NCBI GenBank assembly: GCA_041984235.1
Contig: JBHIYN010000010.1
Span: 1 to 64,000 of the forward strand
Length of the DNA: 64,000 nt
Source of the DNA: JBHIYN01 sp041984235
GTDB taxonomy: Bacteria; Pseudomonadota; Gammaproteobacteria; Ga0077536
Reading direction: 5' to 3'
Position 1 is the stretch's first letter; the number at the start of each line of letters is the position of its first letter. A program made the translations under genes and the position numbers. The notes under the pieces were generated by a model. The model had not been told where the DNA came from, ran no database searches, and saw only the letters and a list, made by a program, of their open reading frames with translations. Shown piece after piece: positions 8,008 through 17,496 of this stretch.

Positions 8008-9453
8008 CTAGTAGCGGTAGTGCTCGGGCTTGTACGGCCCGGTCGCCGGCACACCGAGGTACTTCGCCTGCTTGCGGGACAGGGTATCGAGCTCCACGCC
8101 GAGCTTCTCCAGGTGCAGCCTGGCGACCTTTTCGTCGAGCAGCTTGGGCAGCACGTAGACGCCCAGCGGGTAGCGCTCGGGGTGGTTGAACATCTCCACC
8201 TGGGCGATGGTCTGGTTGGTGAAGCTGTTCGACATCACGAAGCTCGGGTGGCCCGTCGCGCAACCGAGGTTGACCAGGCGCCCCTCGGCCAGCATCAGGA
8301 TGCTGCGGCCGTTGTTCATCGTGATCTTGTGCACCTGCGGCTTGATCTCGGTCCAGCGATACTTGCGCATCTTCTCGACCTGGATCTCGCTGTCGAAGTG
8401 CCCGATGTTGCACACGATGGAGAGGTCCTTCATGCGCTTCATGTGCTGCTCGGTGATGACGTCGCAGCAGCCGGTGGTGGTGACGAAGATGTCACCCTCG
8501 GTGCAGGCCTGGTCCATGCTCATGACCTCGTAGCCTTCCATCGCCGCCTGCAGTGCGCAGATCGGATCGATCTCGGTGACGATGACGCGCGCGCCCTGCC
8601 CGCGCAGCGACTGCGCCGATCCCTTGCCGACATCACCGTAGCCGGCGACGACCGCGACCTTGCCCGAAATCATGACGTCGGTCGCGCGGTTGATGGCGTC
8701 GATCAGCGAGTGCCGGCAGCCGTAGAGGTTGTCGAACTTCGACTTGGTCACCGAGTCGTTGACGTTCATCGCCGGGAACAGCAGCTCCTTGCGTTCCAGC
8801 ATCTGGTAGAGGCGGTGCACACCGGTAGTGGTCTCCTCGGTGACGCCGCGGATCTCCGGCGCCATGCGATGGAAGCGGCCCGGGTCGCGCTTGATCGAGC
8901 GCTTGAGCTGGGCGTAGAGCATGGCCTCTTCTTCGTTGTCCGGCTTGACGTCGAGGATCTTCGGATTCTCCTCGGCCTTGTAGCCGAGGGTGACGAACAG
9001 GGTCGCATCGCCGCCGTCGTCGAGGATCATGTTCGGACCCTTGCCGTCGCCCCAGTCGAGGATGCGGTCGGTGTACTCCCAGTAGTCCTTGATCGACTCG
9101 CCCTTGACCGCGAACACCGGCGTGCCCTTCTTCGCGATGGCCGCCGCGGCGTGGTCCTGGGTGGAGAAGATGTTGCAGCTCGCCCAGCGCACCTTGGCGC
9201 CGAGATGCTGCAGCGTCTCGATCAGCACCGCGGTCTGGATGGTCATGTGCAGGGAGCCGGTGATGCGCGCGCCCTTCAGCGGCTTGTCCTTGCCGTATTC
9301 CTCGCGCATCGCCATCAGGCCCGGCATTTCCTGCTCGGCCAGCTCGATTTCCTTGCGGCCGAAATCGGCCAGGGCGAGATCGGCGACGACGTAGTCGGGT
9401 GTGGCCTTCTTCGCGGCGCGCGGCTTGCGCGCGGACTTGGTCTTTTGCAGCAT
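8008..9453 (-). CDS. ahcY: Adenosylhomocysteinase (S-adenosylhomocysteine hydrolase)
   Basis: A 481-residue NAD-dependent enzyme that splits S-adenosylhomocysteine into adenosine and homocysteine, relieving product inhibition of methyltransferases. Visible signatures are SLHMTIQTAVLIETL, CNIFSTQDHAAAA, the NAD-binding GYGDVGKGSAQSLRG, and the C-terminal GPYKPEHYRY. Length fits the long bacterial form. The ATG at 9453 is preceded by GGGGAAA. It sits 67 bases behind metK, so the enzymes that make SAM and remove SAH are encoded side by side. I looked for an SAH riboswitch in 9454-9520 and did not see one. Confidence 0.97.
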   Translation of the reverse strand: MLQKTKSARKPRAAKKATPDYVVADLALADFGRKEIELAEQEMPGLMAMREEYGKDKPLKGARITGSLHMTIQTAVLIETLQHLGAKVRWASCNIFSTQDHAAAAIAKKGTPVFAVKGESIKDYWEYTDRILDWGDGKGPNMILDDGGDATLFVTLGYKAEENPKILDVKPDNEEEAMLYAQLKRSIKRDPGRFHRMAPEIRGVTEETTTGVHRLYQMLERKELLFPAMNVNDSVTKSKFDNLYGCRHSLIDAINRATDVMISGKVAVVAGYGDVGKGSAQSLRGQGARVIVTEIDPICALQAAMEGYEVMSMDQACTEGDIFVTTTGCCDVITEQHMKRMKDLSIVCNIGHFDSEIQVEKMRKYRWTEIKPQVHKITMNNGRSILMLAEGRLVNLGCATGHPSFVMSNSFTNQTIAQVEMFNHPERYPLGVYVLPKLLDEKVARLHLEKLGVELDTLSRKQAKYLGVPATGPYKPEHYRY

Positions 9454-9520
9454 CAGGTTTCCCCGTTTCAGTTGAAGTGTCAGATCGATGTGGGCATCGG
9501 CGGTGACGGCGGGCGCGGCC

Positions 9521-10684
9521 TCAGGCAAGCGCTCCTTTGAGCGCGTCGACCAGGTCCGTCTTCTCCCACGAGAAGCCGCCGTCGGCGTCCGGCTCGCGAC
9601 CGAAATGCCCGTAAGCGGCGGTGCGTTCGTAGATCGGGCGGTTGAGTTGCAGGTGCTCGCGAATGCCGCGCGGACTGAGGTTCATGACCTCCATCAGGAC
9701 CTGCTCCAGGCGCGCCTCGTCGACCTGCCCGGTGCCGTGCAGGTCGACGTACAGCGAGAGCGGCTTGGACACGCCAATGGCATAGGAAAGCTGCAACGTG
9801 CAACGCTCGGCGAGCTCCGCCGCGACCACGTTCTTGGCCAGGTAGCGTGCCGCGTAGGCCGCCGAGCGGTCGACCTTGCTCGGGTCCTTGCCGGAGAAGG
9901 CGCCGCCGCCGTGCGGTGCCGCACCGCCGTAGGTGTCGACGATGATCTTGCGCCCGGTGAGGCCGGCGTCACCGTCCGGCCCGCCGATCTCGAACACGCC
10001 GGTCGGGTTGACGTAGAACTCCTCGTCCGGGCACATCCAGCCGTCCGGCAGGGCAGCCTCGACGTAGGGGCGTACCATCTCGCGCACCTCGTCCTTGCAG
10101 CCCTTCGCATGCTGGGTCGAAACCACCACCGAGGTCGCGCCGACCGGCTTGCCGTTCTCGTAACGCAGCGTGACCTGGCTCTTCGAGTCGGGCCCCAGGC
10201 GGGGCTCCGTGCCGCTGTGCCGCGCACTGGCGAGGTCCTGCAGGATACGGTGCGAGTAGTAAATCGGAGCCGGCATCAGCACGTCGGTCTCGCGGCAGGC
10301 GTAGCCGAACATGATGCCCTGGTCACCGGCGCCCTCGTCCTTGTCCGCGGCGCTGTCCACGCCCTGGGCGATGTCCTGGGATTGCTGGTGCAGGTAGACC
10401 GCCACCTCGGCCTTGTCCCAGTGAAACCCTTCCTGCTCGTAGCCGATTGCCCTGACCGCGTCGCGCGCCAGGGACTCGATGGTCTCGTGCGTGATCGAGG
10501 CCGGCCCGCGCACTTCGCCGGCGATGACGATGCGATTGGTGGTGGTCAGGGTTTCCGCGGCCACGCGTGACATCGGGTCACCGGCCAGGTAGGCGTCGAC
10601 GATAGCGTCCGAAATGCGGTCGCAGACCTTGTCCGGATGTCCCTCGGACACCGATTCACTGGTAAAAAGGTAGCTAGAACGCAC
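9521..10684 (-). CDS. metK: S-adenosylmethionine synthase
   Basis: A 387-residue cytosolic enzyme that makes S-adenosylmethionine from methionine and ATP. Family signatures include FTSESVSEGHPDKVCD at the N-terminus, GAGDQGIMFGYA, and GGGAFSGKDPSKVDRSAAY. The gene begins with GTG at 10684, supported by GAGGAGG nine bases upstream and by the family N-terminus. A candidate -10 (CATAAT, minus strand, 10774-10779) gives a leader near 80 nt that I do not recognise as any known SAM riboswitch. It heads a metK-ahcY unit. Confidence 0.97.
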   Translation of the reverse strand: MRSSYLFTSESVSEGHPDKVCDRISDAIVDAYLAGDPMSRVAAETLTTTNRIVIAGEVRGPASITHETIESLARDAVRAIGYEQEGFHWDKAEVAVYLHQQSQDIAQGVDSAADKDEGAGDQGIMFGYACRETDVLMPAPIYYSHRILQDLASARHSGTEPRLGPDSKSQVTLRYENGKPVGATSVVVSTQHAKGCKDEVREMVRPYVEAALPDGWMCPDEEFYVNPTGVFEIGGPDGDAGLTGRKIIVDTYGGAAPHGGGAFSGKDPSKVDRSAAYAARYLAKNVVAAELAERCTLQLSYAIGVSKPLSLYVDLHGTGQVDEARLEQVLMEVMNLSPRGIREHLQLNRPIYERTAAYGHFGREPDADGGFSWEKTDLVDALKGALA

Positions 10685-10812
10685 TCCGGCGGTCCTCCTC
10701 GTGCTGGATGATGAAGTCGTGGGTTCGGGGGCAGTGCAACAGGCACCGGGCATCTTCCAGCCCGGGACCGCGCATTATGCCCGATCCCCGCCCCAACTTC
10801 GCGTGATCGCCG

Positions 10813-11823
10813 TCATGTCCGCCCGGCGACAGTCAGTGCCAGCTTGCCCATGTGGGTACTGGCTTCCATGACCCGGTGCGCCTCCGCGGCCTGCTCCAGC
10901 GGCCAGGTCGCGTGGATGTGCGAGCGCACCTTGCCGGACAGCACCAGCGGCCAGATCTCCTCGGCCACGGCGGCCGCGATGGCGCTCTTGCGCGCGACCG
11001 GCTGCGGGCGCAGGGTCGAGCCGGTCAGCGTCAGTCGCTTGGGCAGCACGTGCCCGAAATTGACCTCCGCCGTGGCCCCCTTGAGGAAGGCGATCATCAC
11101 GTAACGCCCGTCGTTGCCGAGCAGCCGGATGTTCTTCATGACGTAAGGCCCGGCGACCATGTCGAGGACCACGTCGACCCCGGCGCGCCCGACCAGCTCG
11201 CGCACGGCCTCCTCGAAATCGGTCTCGCGATAGTTGATGGCATGATCGGCGCCGGTCTGCAGACAGTAGTCACACTTGGCCGCGCTGCCGGCCGTGGTGA
11301 TGACCTGCGCACCGAGCGCGCTCGCGACCTGGATCGCGGTGGTCCCGATGCCGCTGCTGCCGCCGTGCACGAGAACGGTCTCGCCCGACCTCAGCCGGCC
11401 GCGCTCGATGAGATTGTGATGGACCGTGAAGCAGGTCTCCGGCAGGGTCGCCGCCTCGACCGCCGACAGGCCTCGCGGCCATACCAGGCAGTGCTCGGCA
11501 TGCGCTGCGCAGTATTCCGCGTAGCCGCCGCCGTGGGTCAGCGCGACGACGCGATCGCCGGGCTTCCAGCGCGTCACCCCGGCACCCAGTGCGACCACCT
11601 CGCCGGCAACCTCCAGCCCGGGCAGGGGGCTGGCGTCGGGGGGCAGCGGATACAGCCCGGCGCGCTGCAGGCAGTCGGGGCGGTTGACCCCGGCCGCGTG
11701 CACGGCAATCAGCACCTCGCCCTCGCCGGGCTGCGGCAGCGGCACGCTCACCGGCTGCAGGACCTCCGGGCCGCCCGGCTCGCTGACCTCGATCGCGCGC
11801 ATCGTATCGGGAAGTGCATTCAT
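10813..11823 (-). CDS. NAD(P)H-quinone oxidoreductase, zinc-independent MDR (PIG3/QOR type)
   Basis: A 336-residue medium-chain dehydrogenase/reductase. The N-terminus carries the usual MRAIEVSEPGGPEVL, the middle has GVNRPDCLQRAGLYP, and the cofactor site is HGGSSGIGTTAIQ, as in PIG3/QOR proteins that reduce quinones with NADPH and lack the zinc of alcohol dehydrogenases. Start: ATG at 11823 fits family N-termini (NALPDTMRAIEV); ATGs at 11835 and 11802 are alternatives and none has a clear Shine-Dalgarno. It diverges from trxB, so two NADPH-dependent redox enzymes share one intergenic region. Substrate is unknown. Confidence 0.88.
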   Translation of the reverse strand: MNALPDTMRAIEVSEPGGPEVLQPVSVPLPQPGEGEVLIAVHAAGVNRPDCLQRAGLYPLPPDASPLPGLEVAGEVVALGAGVTRWKPGDRVVALTHGGGYAEYCAAHAEHCLVWPRGLSAVEAATLPETCFTVHHNLIERGRLRSGETVLVHGGSSGIGTTAIQVASALGAQVITTAGSAAKCDYCLQTGADHAINYRETDFEEAVRELVGRAGVDVVLDMVAGPYVMKNIRLLGNDGRYVMIAFLKGATAEVNFGHVLPKRLTLTGSTLRPQPVARKSAIAAAVAEEIWPLVLSGKVRSHIHATWPLEQAAEAHRVMEASTHMGKLALTVAGRT

Positions 11824-11860
11824 GATTTTCGTCATCCGTGTGCTGTGGCGTGAGCCGCGC

Positions 11861-11866
11861 AGTATA
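11861..11866 (-). promoter_or_regulatory. Candidate -10 box of the quinone oxidoreductase gene
   Basis: TATACT followed by GCGC on the minus strand, 38 bases before the start. Same TAYACTGCGC string as before trxB, the SDR at 23204 and the SLC13 gene at 55416. Confidence 0.45.
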
Positions 11867-11929
11867 GGCCCAGGGTCGCCGCGGACCCACGCGGTGCGGC
11901 GTCGGCCGTCATCTCTCCGGCGCTCCGTG

Positions 11930-11935
11930 TACACT
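11930..11935 (+). promoter_or_regulatory. Candidate -10 box of trxB
   Basis: TACACT followed by GCGC, 66 bases before the trxB ATG, in the divergent region with the oxidoreductase. Confidence 0.4.
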
Positions 11936-12000
11936 GCGCTGCGCGCCCCGCCACCGCGGCCGGGGACCGTCCCGAACTCCAGCGCCAGGAGCCCTTTACG

Positions 12001-12951
12001 ATGGCCACTACGCATTACCGACTCCTCATCCTCGGCTCCGGCCCCGCCGGCTACACGGCCGCGGTGTACGCCGCACGCGCCGCCCTCGAACCGGTCCTCG
12101 TCACCGGCCTGGAGGTCGGCGGGCAGATGACCACCACCACCGACGTCGACAACTGGCCGGGGGACGACGCCGGAGTGCAGGGTCCGGAATTGATGGAGCG
12201 CATGAAACGACATGCCGAGCGTTTTGGAACCACTCTCGTCTACGACACCATCAACCAGGTGGATCTCGCCGCGCGCCCCTTTCGTCTTAAAGGGGACGCC
12301 GGGGAATACACCTGCGACGCGCTGATCGTCGCCACCGGTGCATCGGCGAAGTACCTCGGCCTGCCCTCCGAGGAGGCCTACAAGGGCCGCGGCGTCTCGG
12401 CCTGCGCGACCTGCGACGGCTTCTTCTACAAGGGCAAGCCGGTGGCCGTCATCGGCGGCGGCAACACCGCCGTGGAAGAGGCGCTGTACCTGTCCAACAT
12501 CGCGTCCCACGTCACCGTGGTCCACCGCCGTGACAGCTTCCGCGCCGAGAAGATCCTCGCCAACCGGCTGCTCAGCCGCAGTGAGCAGGGCAACGTCTCG
12601 ATCGCCTGGAACCACGTGCTCGACGAGGTCCTGGGTGACGACGGCGGCGTGACCGGGGTGCGCCTGCGCCACGTCGACGACGGCAGCACGCGGGAGGTAC
12701 CGGTGCACGGCACCTTCATCGCCATCGGGCACCGCCCGAACACGGCCATCTTCGAAGGCCAGCTCGACATGGACGGCGGCTACATCCGCGTCGCCGGCAC
12801 AGGCGAACCCTACGCCACCGCGACCAGCGTACCCGGGGTGTTCGCCGCCGGCGACGTGTCCGATCCGATCTACCGCCAGGCCATCACCTCGGCCGGCACC
12901 GGCTGCATGGCCGCGCTGGACGCCGAGCGTTACCTCGAAGCCGCCGACTGA
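12001..12951 (+). CDS. trxB: Thioredoxin-disulfide reductase
   Basis: A 316-residue FAD/NADPH flavoprotein that keeps thioredoxin reduced. FAD-binding GSGPAGYTAAVYAARA is at the N-terminus, the redox-active CATC is at residues 135-138, the NADPH site is VIGGGNTAVEEALYLS, and the C-terminal FAD motif is GVFAAGDVSD. Length equals the family norm. The ATG at 12001 has AGGAG upstream at a normal distance. It stands alone, convergent with the dUTPase gene. Function is certain from motifs. Confidence 0.97.
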   Translation: MATTHYRLLILGSGPAGYTAAVYAARAALEPVLVTGLEVGGQMTTTTDVDNWPGDDAGVQGPELMERMKRHAERFGTTLVYDTINQVDLAARPFRLKGDAGEYTCDALIVATGASAKYLGLPSEEAYKGRGVSACATCDGFFYKGKPVAVIGGGNTAVEEALYLSNIASHVTVVHRRDSFRAEKILANRLLSRSEQGNVSIAWNHVLDEVLGDDGGVTGVRLRHVDDGSTREVPVHGTFIAIGHRPNTAIFEGQLDMDGGYIRVAGTGEPYATATSVPGVFAAGDVSDPIYRQAITSAGTGCMAALDAERYLEAAD

Positions 12952-12963
12952 GCGGCGCGCGAC

Positions 12964-13608
12964 TCAGGCGCCGCCGATGCGCGCGTAGCACGCCTCGAGC
13001 GCGGCGTAGACCTGGCCGCGGAAATCGGCGTGGCCGCTGTCGAGGGTGGTGACCAGCTCGGCGAGCACGACGTTGTCCTCGCGGCCGTCCCACACCTTGA
13101 CGTAGGTGCCCTCGCGGTAACCCTTGTCCTGGCGGAAGACATTGAGCACGTTCTTGGCCACGTAGGCGCGGTAGAGGTCTTCGAATCCGCGCTCGCAGCA
13201 CGCCAGCAGGTTGCGGATCGATCCGACCTCGAAACGCTGCGCGGTGAGCGCCGCGGCGGCCAGGCGCTCGGTCTCCTCGAGAAAACCGAGCGCCGGGGGT
13301 GGCGCCAGCCAGTCACTGACGATGGCCGCGGCCACCGCCTCGTACGTACCGCCGGCCTGCAGCCTGAGGCTGAGCCCGAAATGCCAGATGTCCACGATCT
13401 CCAGCACCACCTGCGGCAGGTCCGGCTCGGAATGCTTCCACCACTTCCAGCCGCCGTAGTGATCCATGAGCTCGGCGCATTCGATCCAGATCGCGCGGTG
13501 CCAGGCGCGGCCGTGCCCGCGCCAGTCACGGTCGACGTGGCAATTCATGTCGTCCTGCATGCCGAGCATGACGCGGGTCTGTTCTGTCAGCGTGGCTTGC
13601 TCGCTCAT
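12964..13608 (-). CDS. Dimeric all-alpha dUTP diphosphatase (dUTPase_2/MazG-like fold)
   Basis: A 214-residue protein of the all-alpha NTP pyrophosphatase superfamily. The metal-binding acidic helix pair is visible as AIWIECAELMDHYG and PQVVLEIVDIWHFG, with WKWWKHSEPD between, matching the dimeric dUTPase group found in kinetoplastids, Campylobacter and some proteobacteria. It hydrolyses dUTP (and dUDP in that group) to dUMP and so keeps uracil out of DNA. The usual trimeric dut is not in the window. ATG at 13608; TATACT on the minus strand at 13645-13650 is a possible -10. Confidence 0.82.
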   Translation of the reverse strand: MSEQATLTEQTRVMLGMQDDMNCHVDRDWRGHGRAWHRAIWIECAELMDHYGGWKWWKHSEPDLPQVVLEIVDIWHFGLSLRLQAGGTYEAVAAAIVSDWLAPPPALGFLEETERLAAAALTAQRFEVGSIRNLLACCERGFEDLYRAYVAKNVLNVFRQDKGYREGTYVKVWDGREDNVVLAELVTTLDSGHADFRGQVYAALEACYARIGGA

Positions 13609-13644
13609 TTTCGCGCTCCAAACGGCCGGTCGCGTGCGGGGCGG

Positions 13645-13650
13645 AGTATA
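13645..13650 (-). promoter_or_regulatory. Candidate -10 box of the dUTPase gene
   Basis: TATACT on the minus strand 37 bases before the start; no convincing -35. Confidence 0.4.
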
Positions 13651-13748
13651 GCCCGGCGTCCGGCGCGGCCGCAGCGCGCCTTGCCCGGGCCGCCCGGATC
13701 TCCTACCCTCGCGCCTCGTTTCGCCGCCCCGTCTGCGAGGTCGATTGC

Positions 13749-15551
13749 ATGAGTCCCCTGCTGGTCACGGCCGCGGTCATCGTCCTCGTGCTGGTGCTGC
13801 TGACGCGCTCGGGCCGCAATGCCGACATCGTCATCTGGGGCGGCGTGACGCTGCTGCTGGTGGTACCGGCGGAAAGGCCGCGGGGCGACCCCGCACCGGT
13901 GCTCGGTATCGCCGATGCGCTCAGCGGTCTCGCCAACGAGGGCATCGCGACCATCGCCGCCCTGTTCCTGGTCGCCGCCGGCCTGCGCGAGACGGGCGCG
14001 ATGGAGATGCTCGCCGCGCGGGTCTTCGGCGGTCGCGCCTCGGAGCGCTCGGCGCGCCACCGCGTGGTCTGGCCGACTGCCCTGCTCAGCGGCTTCTTCA
14101 ACAACACGCCACTGATTGCGCTGCTCATGCCGATCACCGACGGCTGGGCGCGACGCTATGGCATCGCCGCCGGCCGGCTGCTGATGCCGCTCTCGTTCGC
14201 CTCCATCCTCGGCGGCGCATGCACCCTCATCGGCACCAGCACCAACCTCATCATCAACGGCTGGCTGATCGAGGTCACCGGCCATCCCGGGCTCGGTATG
14301 TTCGAGATGACCCCGGTGATGCTGCCGATCGCGATTGCCGGCATGCTGTTCATCATCTACGCCGGGCCGTGGCTGCTGCCGGCGCGCATGCCGGTATTCG
14401 AGCATCTCGACGACGCGCGCGAGTACGTGGTGGAAATGGAGGTCGAGCCGAACAGCGAGCTGGTCGGGCGCAGCATCGACGAGGCCGGCCTGCGCGGCCT
14501 GCGCGGCCTGTTCCTGATCGAGATCGACCGCGGCGGCGAGATCCTGCCGGCGGTTTCAGCCAACGTGCGCCTCGCGGCCAACGACCACCTGGTTTTCGCC
14601 GGGGTGGTCGACTCGGTGGTCGACCTGCAGCGCTTCAGCGGCCTCAGGCCCGCCACCGACCAGGTCTTCAAGCTCGACGCCCGGCGCAGCAACCGTCGCC
14701 TGATCGAGGCCGTGGTCAGCAACACCTGCCCGCTGGTCGGCAAGACCATTCGCGACGGCCAGTTCCGCACGCTCTACAACGCCGCGGTGATCGCCGCGGC
14801 GCGTAACGGTGAGCGGCTGCGCGGCAAGATCGGCGACATCGAGCTGGCCGCGGGCGACGTCCTGCTGCTGGAGGCACGGCCCAACTTCATCGACCAGCAG
14901 CGCAACCGGCGTGATTTCTACCTCGTCAGCCAGGTCGACGGCGATACGCCGCCGGTGCGTACGGGCAGCACGCGTGCGCTGGCGATCCTCGTCCTGCTCG
15001 TCGCCGGCGTCGCGTCCGGCATCCTCGGCATGCTGAGCGCCAGCCTGCTCGCGGCACTGGCCATGATCGGTACCCGCTGCGTGAGTGCGGACGTCGCCCG
15101 CCGCGCCATCGACTGGGAAGTCCTGCTGGTCATCGCCGGTGCGCTGGCGCTGGGCAAGGCGATGCAGAACAGCGGTCTCGCCACGCTGGTCGGCTCCGAG
15201 GTGGTGGCGCTGGCGGGGACCAGCCCGACCCTGCTGGCCGCCGCCCTGTTCGCCCTCAGCGCGGTGCTCGCCGGCGTGGTCACCGCCAAGGCCAGTGCCG
15301 TGCTGATGCTGCCGGTCGCCCTCGCCGCCGCCGAGCAGCTCGGCATCGCGTTCATGCCGCTCGCCATGATCGTGATGCTGGCTTCATCGATGGCGGTGGC
15401 GACGCCGATCGGTTACCCGACAAACCTCATGGTCTACGGCCCCGGCGGCTACCGCTTCAGCGACTACCTGCGCCTCGGCGCCCCGCTGACCGTGCTGATC
15501 GGTGTGCTGGGGGTCGTCCTGATCCCGCTGGCGTGGCCCTTCCTGCCCTGA
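13749..15551 (+). CDS. SLC13-family permease with two internal TrkA-C domains
   Basis: A 600-residue membrane transporter. Two hydrophobic halves (about residues 1-215 and 405-600) carry the divalent anion:sodium symporter signatures GFFNNTPLIALLMPI, LGGACTLIGTSTNLIINGW and MAVATPIGYPTNLMVYGPG. Between them lie two tandem RCK_C/TrkA-C domains (about 225-305 and 312-395: VEPNSELVGRSIDEAGL and NTCPLVGKTIRDGQFR), which usually bind small ligands and gate transport. Relatives are often annotated as sulfate or dicarboxylate carriers; the substrate cannot be assigned. GAGG precedes the ATG by nine bases. The gene stands alone, converging on dinG. Confidence 0.87.
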   Translation: MSPLLVTAAVIVLVLVLLTRSGRNADIVIWGGVTLLLVVPAERPRGDPAPVLGIADALSGLANEGIATIAALFLVAAGLRETGAMEMLAARVFGGRASERSARHRVVWPTALLSGFFNNTPLIALLMPITDGWARRYGIAAGRLLMPLSFASILGGACTLIGTSTNLIINGWLIEVTGHPGLGMFEMTPVMLPIAIAGMLFIIYAGPWLLPARMPVFEHLDDAREYVVEMEVEPNSELVGRSIDEAGLRGLRGLFLIEIDRGGEILPAVSANVRLAANDHLVFAGVVDSVVDLQRFSGLRPATDQVFKLDARRSNRRLIEAVVSNTCPLVGKTIRDGQFRTLYNAAVIAAARNGERLRGKIGDIELAAGDVLLLEARPNFIDQQRNRRDFYLVSQVDGDTPPVRTGSTRALAILVLLVAGVASGILGMLSASLLAALAMIGTRCVSADVARRAIDWEVLLVIAGALALGKAMQNSGLATLVGSEVVALAGTSPTLLAAALFALSAVLAGVVTAKASAVLMLPVALAAAEQLGIAFMPLAMIVMLASSMAVATPIGYPTNLMVYGPGGYRFSDYLRLGAPLTVLIGVLGVVLIPLAWPFLP

Positions 15552-15558
15552 GCGCCGG

Positions 15559-17496
15559 CTACTCCTCGAAGAAGGCCTGCACCTCCGCGAGCGAATCGGT
15601 CAGGCGCATCGGCGGCAGCGAGTTGAGAAACACGCGGCCGTAGGCACGCGTGCGGATGCGGTTGTCGGCAATCATCAGCACGCCGCGATCGGCGACGTCG
15701 CGGATCAGGCGCCCGGCGCCCTGCTTCAGCGCCGTGACCGCCTCGGGCAGTTGCAGCGCCATGAACGGGTTGCCCCCGGCCGCCACCAGGGCCTCGCTGC
15801 GGGCACGCGTGACCGGATCGTCGGGCACCCCGAACGGCAGCTTGTCGATGATCACGCAGGAGAGCTGTTCGCCGCGCACGTCGACCCCCTCCCAGAAGCT
15901 CGCGGTGCCCAGCAGCACCGCGCCCTGCGCGAGCTCGAAACGGCGCAACAGCTCGCTGCGCGGCGCCTGGCCCTGCACCAGCAGCGGGAACTCATCCTGG
16001 GCCGCGAGCAGGTCGGCGACCACGCCCAGGGCACGGTAGCTGGTAAACAGGAAGAAGGCGCGTCCGCGGCTCGCCCTCAGCACCGGCAGCGCGATCTCGA
16101 CCAGCTCGCGCTCGTAGTCGGCGCTGCGCGGCTCGGCGCGCATCGGCGGCACGAACAGCAACGCGCAGTTGGGATAGTCGAACGGACTCGCCCACAGGCG
16201 CTCGTGCGCACCACCGATCCCCAGCGCCGCGGTAAAGTGATCGAAGCGCCGCTCCATGGCCAGCGTCGCCGAGGTCATGACCCATGCCGCTTCGGACTGC
16301 GCCAGCCGCGCGGAGAACTCGCCGGCAACGCTGATCGGCGTGTCGTAGACGGTGAAGTTGCGCGCCGAGATGTCGATCCAGTGCACGTGGCCGCTCTCGG
16401 CCTCGGCGTCGAAGGCACGCCACCGCGCCAGCAGTGTCGCGGCGCGCTCGTGGCAGCTGTCCAGCTCCTCGCCGCGCTCGGCGACCTCGACCAGGGCGGC
16501 GGTGCAGGCCGCGAGGGCCTCGCCCACCGCCGCAATCTGCCCGGCGATGGCCGGCTCGCTGCGCAGGCGGGCGAAATCCGGGCGCGCGCCGTGGCCGCGC
16601 AGCCGTTCGCGCAGGGCGAGCTGGCTGCGCTCCAGCGCCTCGACGCGGCTGAGCAGGTCCGGGGTGTCGGGTGCCTCCAGCCGGGCCGCGGCGACGACGT
16701 CGCGCGCCAGCCCGCTCAGCTGCTGGGCGGAGACCGAGCGCGAGAAGAACATCGAGGCGATGTCCGGCAGCTTGTGCGCCTCGTCGACGATCACCGCCTC
16801 CGCGCTCGGCAGCAGCTCGGCAAAGCCGGTCTCGCGCAGCACCATGTCGGCGCACAGGAGATGATGATTGACCACCACGAGATCGGCGCCGGCGGCAGCG
16901 CGCCGCGCCTTCACCACGAAGCAGCGGTCGTACACCGGGCAGTCCTGGCCGAGGCAGTTCTCGGTGGTGGAGGTGATGCTGGCGCGGATCGCGGGGTCGT
17001 CGTCGAGCACGCCGACTTCTTCGAGGTCGCCGCTCGCCGTACGCCCGGCCCAGCCACGCAGGTGACCGAGCAACGGCTGGCGGCGGTGGTCCAGCAGCGG
17101 GTCGTTGATGGTGCGCTCGAGGCGATACAGGCAGAGGTAATTCGCCCGCCCCTTGAGCAGGGCGACCTCGTGGCCGCGACCCAGGGCCTCGCGCACCAGC
17201 GGCAGGTCGCGGTGAAAAAGCTGGTCCTGCAGGGTCCGGGTCGCGGTCGAGATGACCGTTTTCAGACCCGAGATCAGCGCCGGCACGAGGTAGGCCAGGG
17301 TCTTGCCCGTGCCGGTGCCGGCCTCGCACACCAGCACTTCGCGGGCGGCCAGTACGGCGGCGATCTCGTCGGCCATTTCCTGCTGCTCGGGGCGCACCTG
17401 GAAGCCATCCAGGCGGGCCGCGATCGGACCGTCCGCGGCAAGCAGGGCGGCGGCGTGCGGGAGCGTCGCGTCGCGCTCGGCGCCGGGCGCGCTCAT
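15559..17496 (-). CDS. DinG/YoaA-family iron-sulfur ATP-dependent DNA helicase
   Basis: A 645-residue XPD-like superfamily 2 helicase. Walker A is EAGTGTGKT at 58-66 and the DEAH box is in VIVDEAHKLPD. Four cysteines for the 4Fe-4S cluster are present (NYLCLYR, then ENCLGQDCPVYDRC). C-terminal motifs include GTASFWEGVDVRG and KQGAGRLIRD. Length and motif details fit YoaA (about 636) more than DinG (about 716). These helicases unwind damaged or R-loop DNA. The ATG at 17496 overlaps the upstream gene's stop (ATGA). No exonuclease domain is present. Confidence 0.92.
   Translation of the reverse strand: MSAPGAERDATLPHAAALLAADGPIAARLDGFQVRPEQQEMADEIAAVLAAREVLVCEAGTGTGKTLAYLVPALISGLKTVISTATRTLQDQLFHRDLPLVREALGRGHEVALLKGRANYLCLYRLERTINDPLLDHRRQPLLGHLRGWAGRTASGDLEEVGVLDDDPAIRASITSTTENCLGQDCPVYDRCFVVKARRAAAGADLVVVNHHLLCADMVLRETGFAELLPSAEAVIVDEAHKLPDIASMFFSRSVSAQQLSGLARDVVAAARLEAPDTPDLLSRVEALERSQLALRERLRGHGARPDFARLRSEPAIAGQIAAVGEALAACTAALVEVAERGEELDSCHERAATLLARWRAFDAEAESGHVHWIDISARNFTVYDTPISVAGEFSARLAQSEAAWVMTSATLAMERRFDHFTAALGIGGAHERLWASPFDYPNCALLFVPPMRAEPRSADYERELVEIALPVLRASRGRAFFLFTSYRALGVVADLLAAQDEFPLLVQGQAPRSELLRRFELAQGAVLLGTASFWEGVDVRGEQLSCVIIDKLPFGVPDDPVTRARSEALVAAGGNPFMALQLPEAVTALKQGAGRLIRDVADRGVLMIADNRIRTRAYGRVFLNSLPPMRLTDSLAEVQAFFEE

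Noticed and set aside
9454..9520. SAH riboswitch before ahcY
   Set aside because: The gap is short and lacks the conserved SAH core sequence.
10685..10812. SAM riboswitch before metK
   Set aside because: The leader does not show the SAM-I, SAM-II or SAM-IV/V core patterns as far as I can fold by eye.
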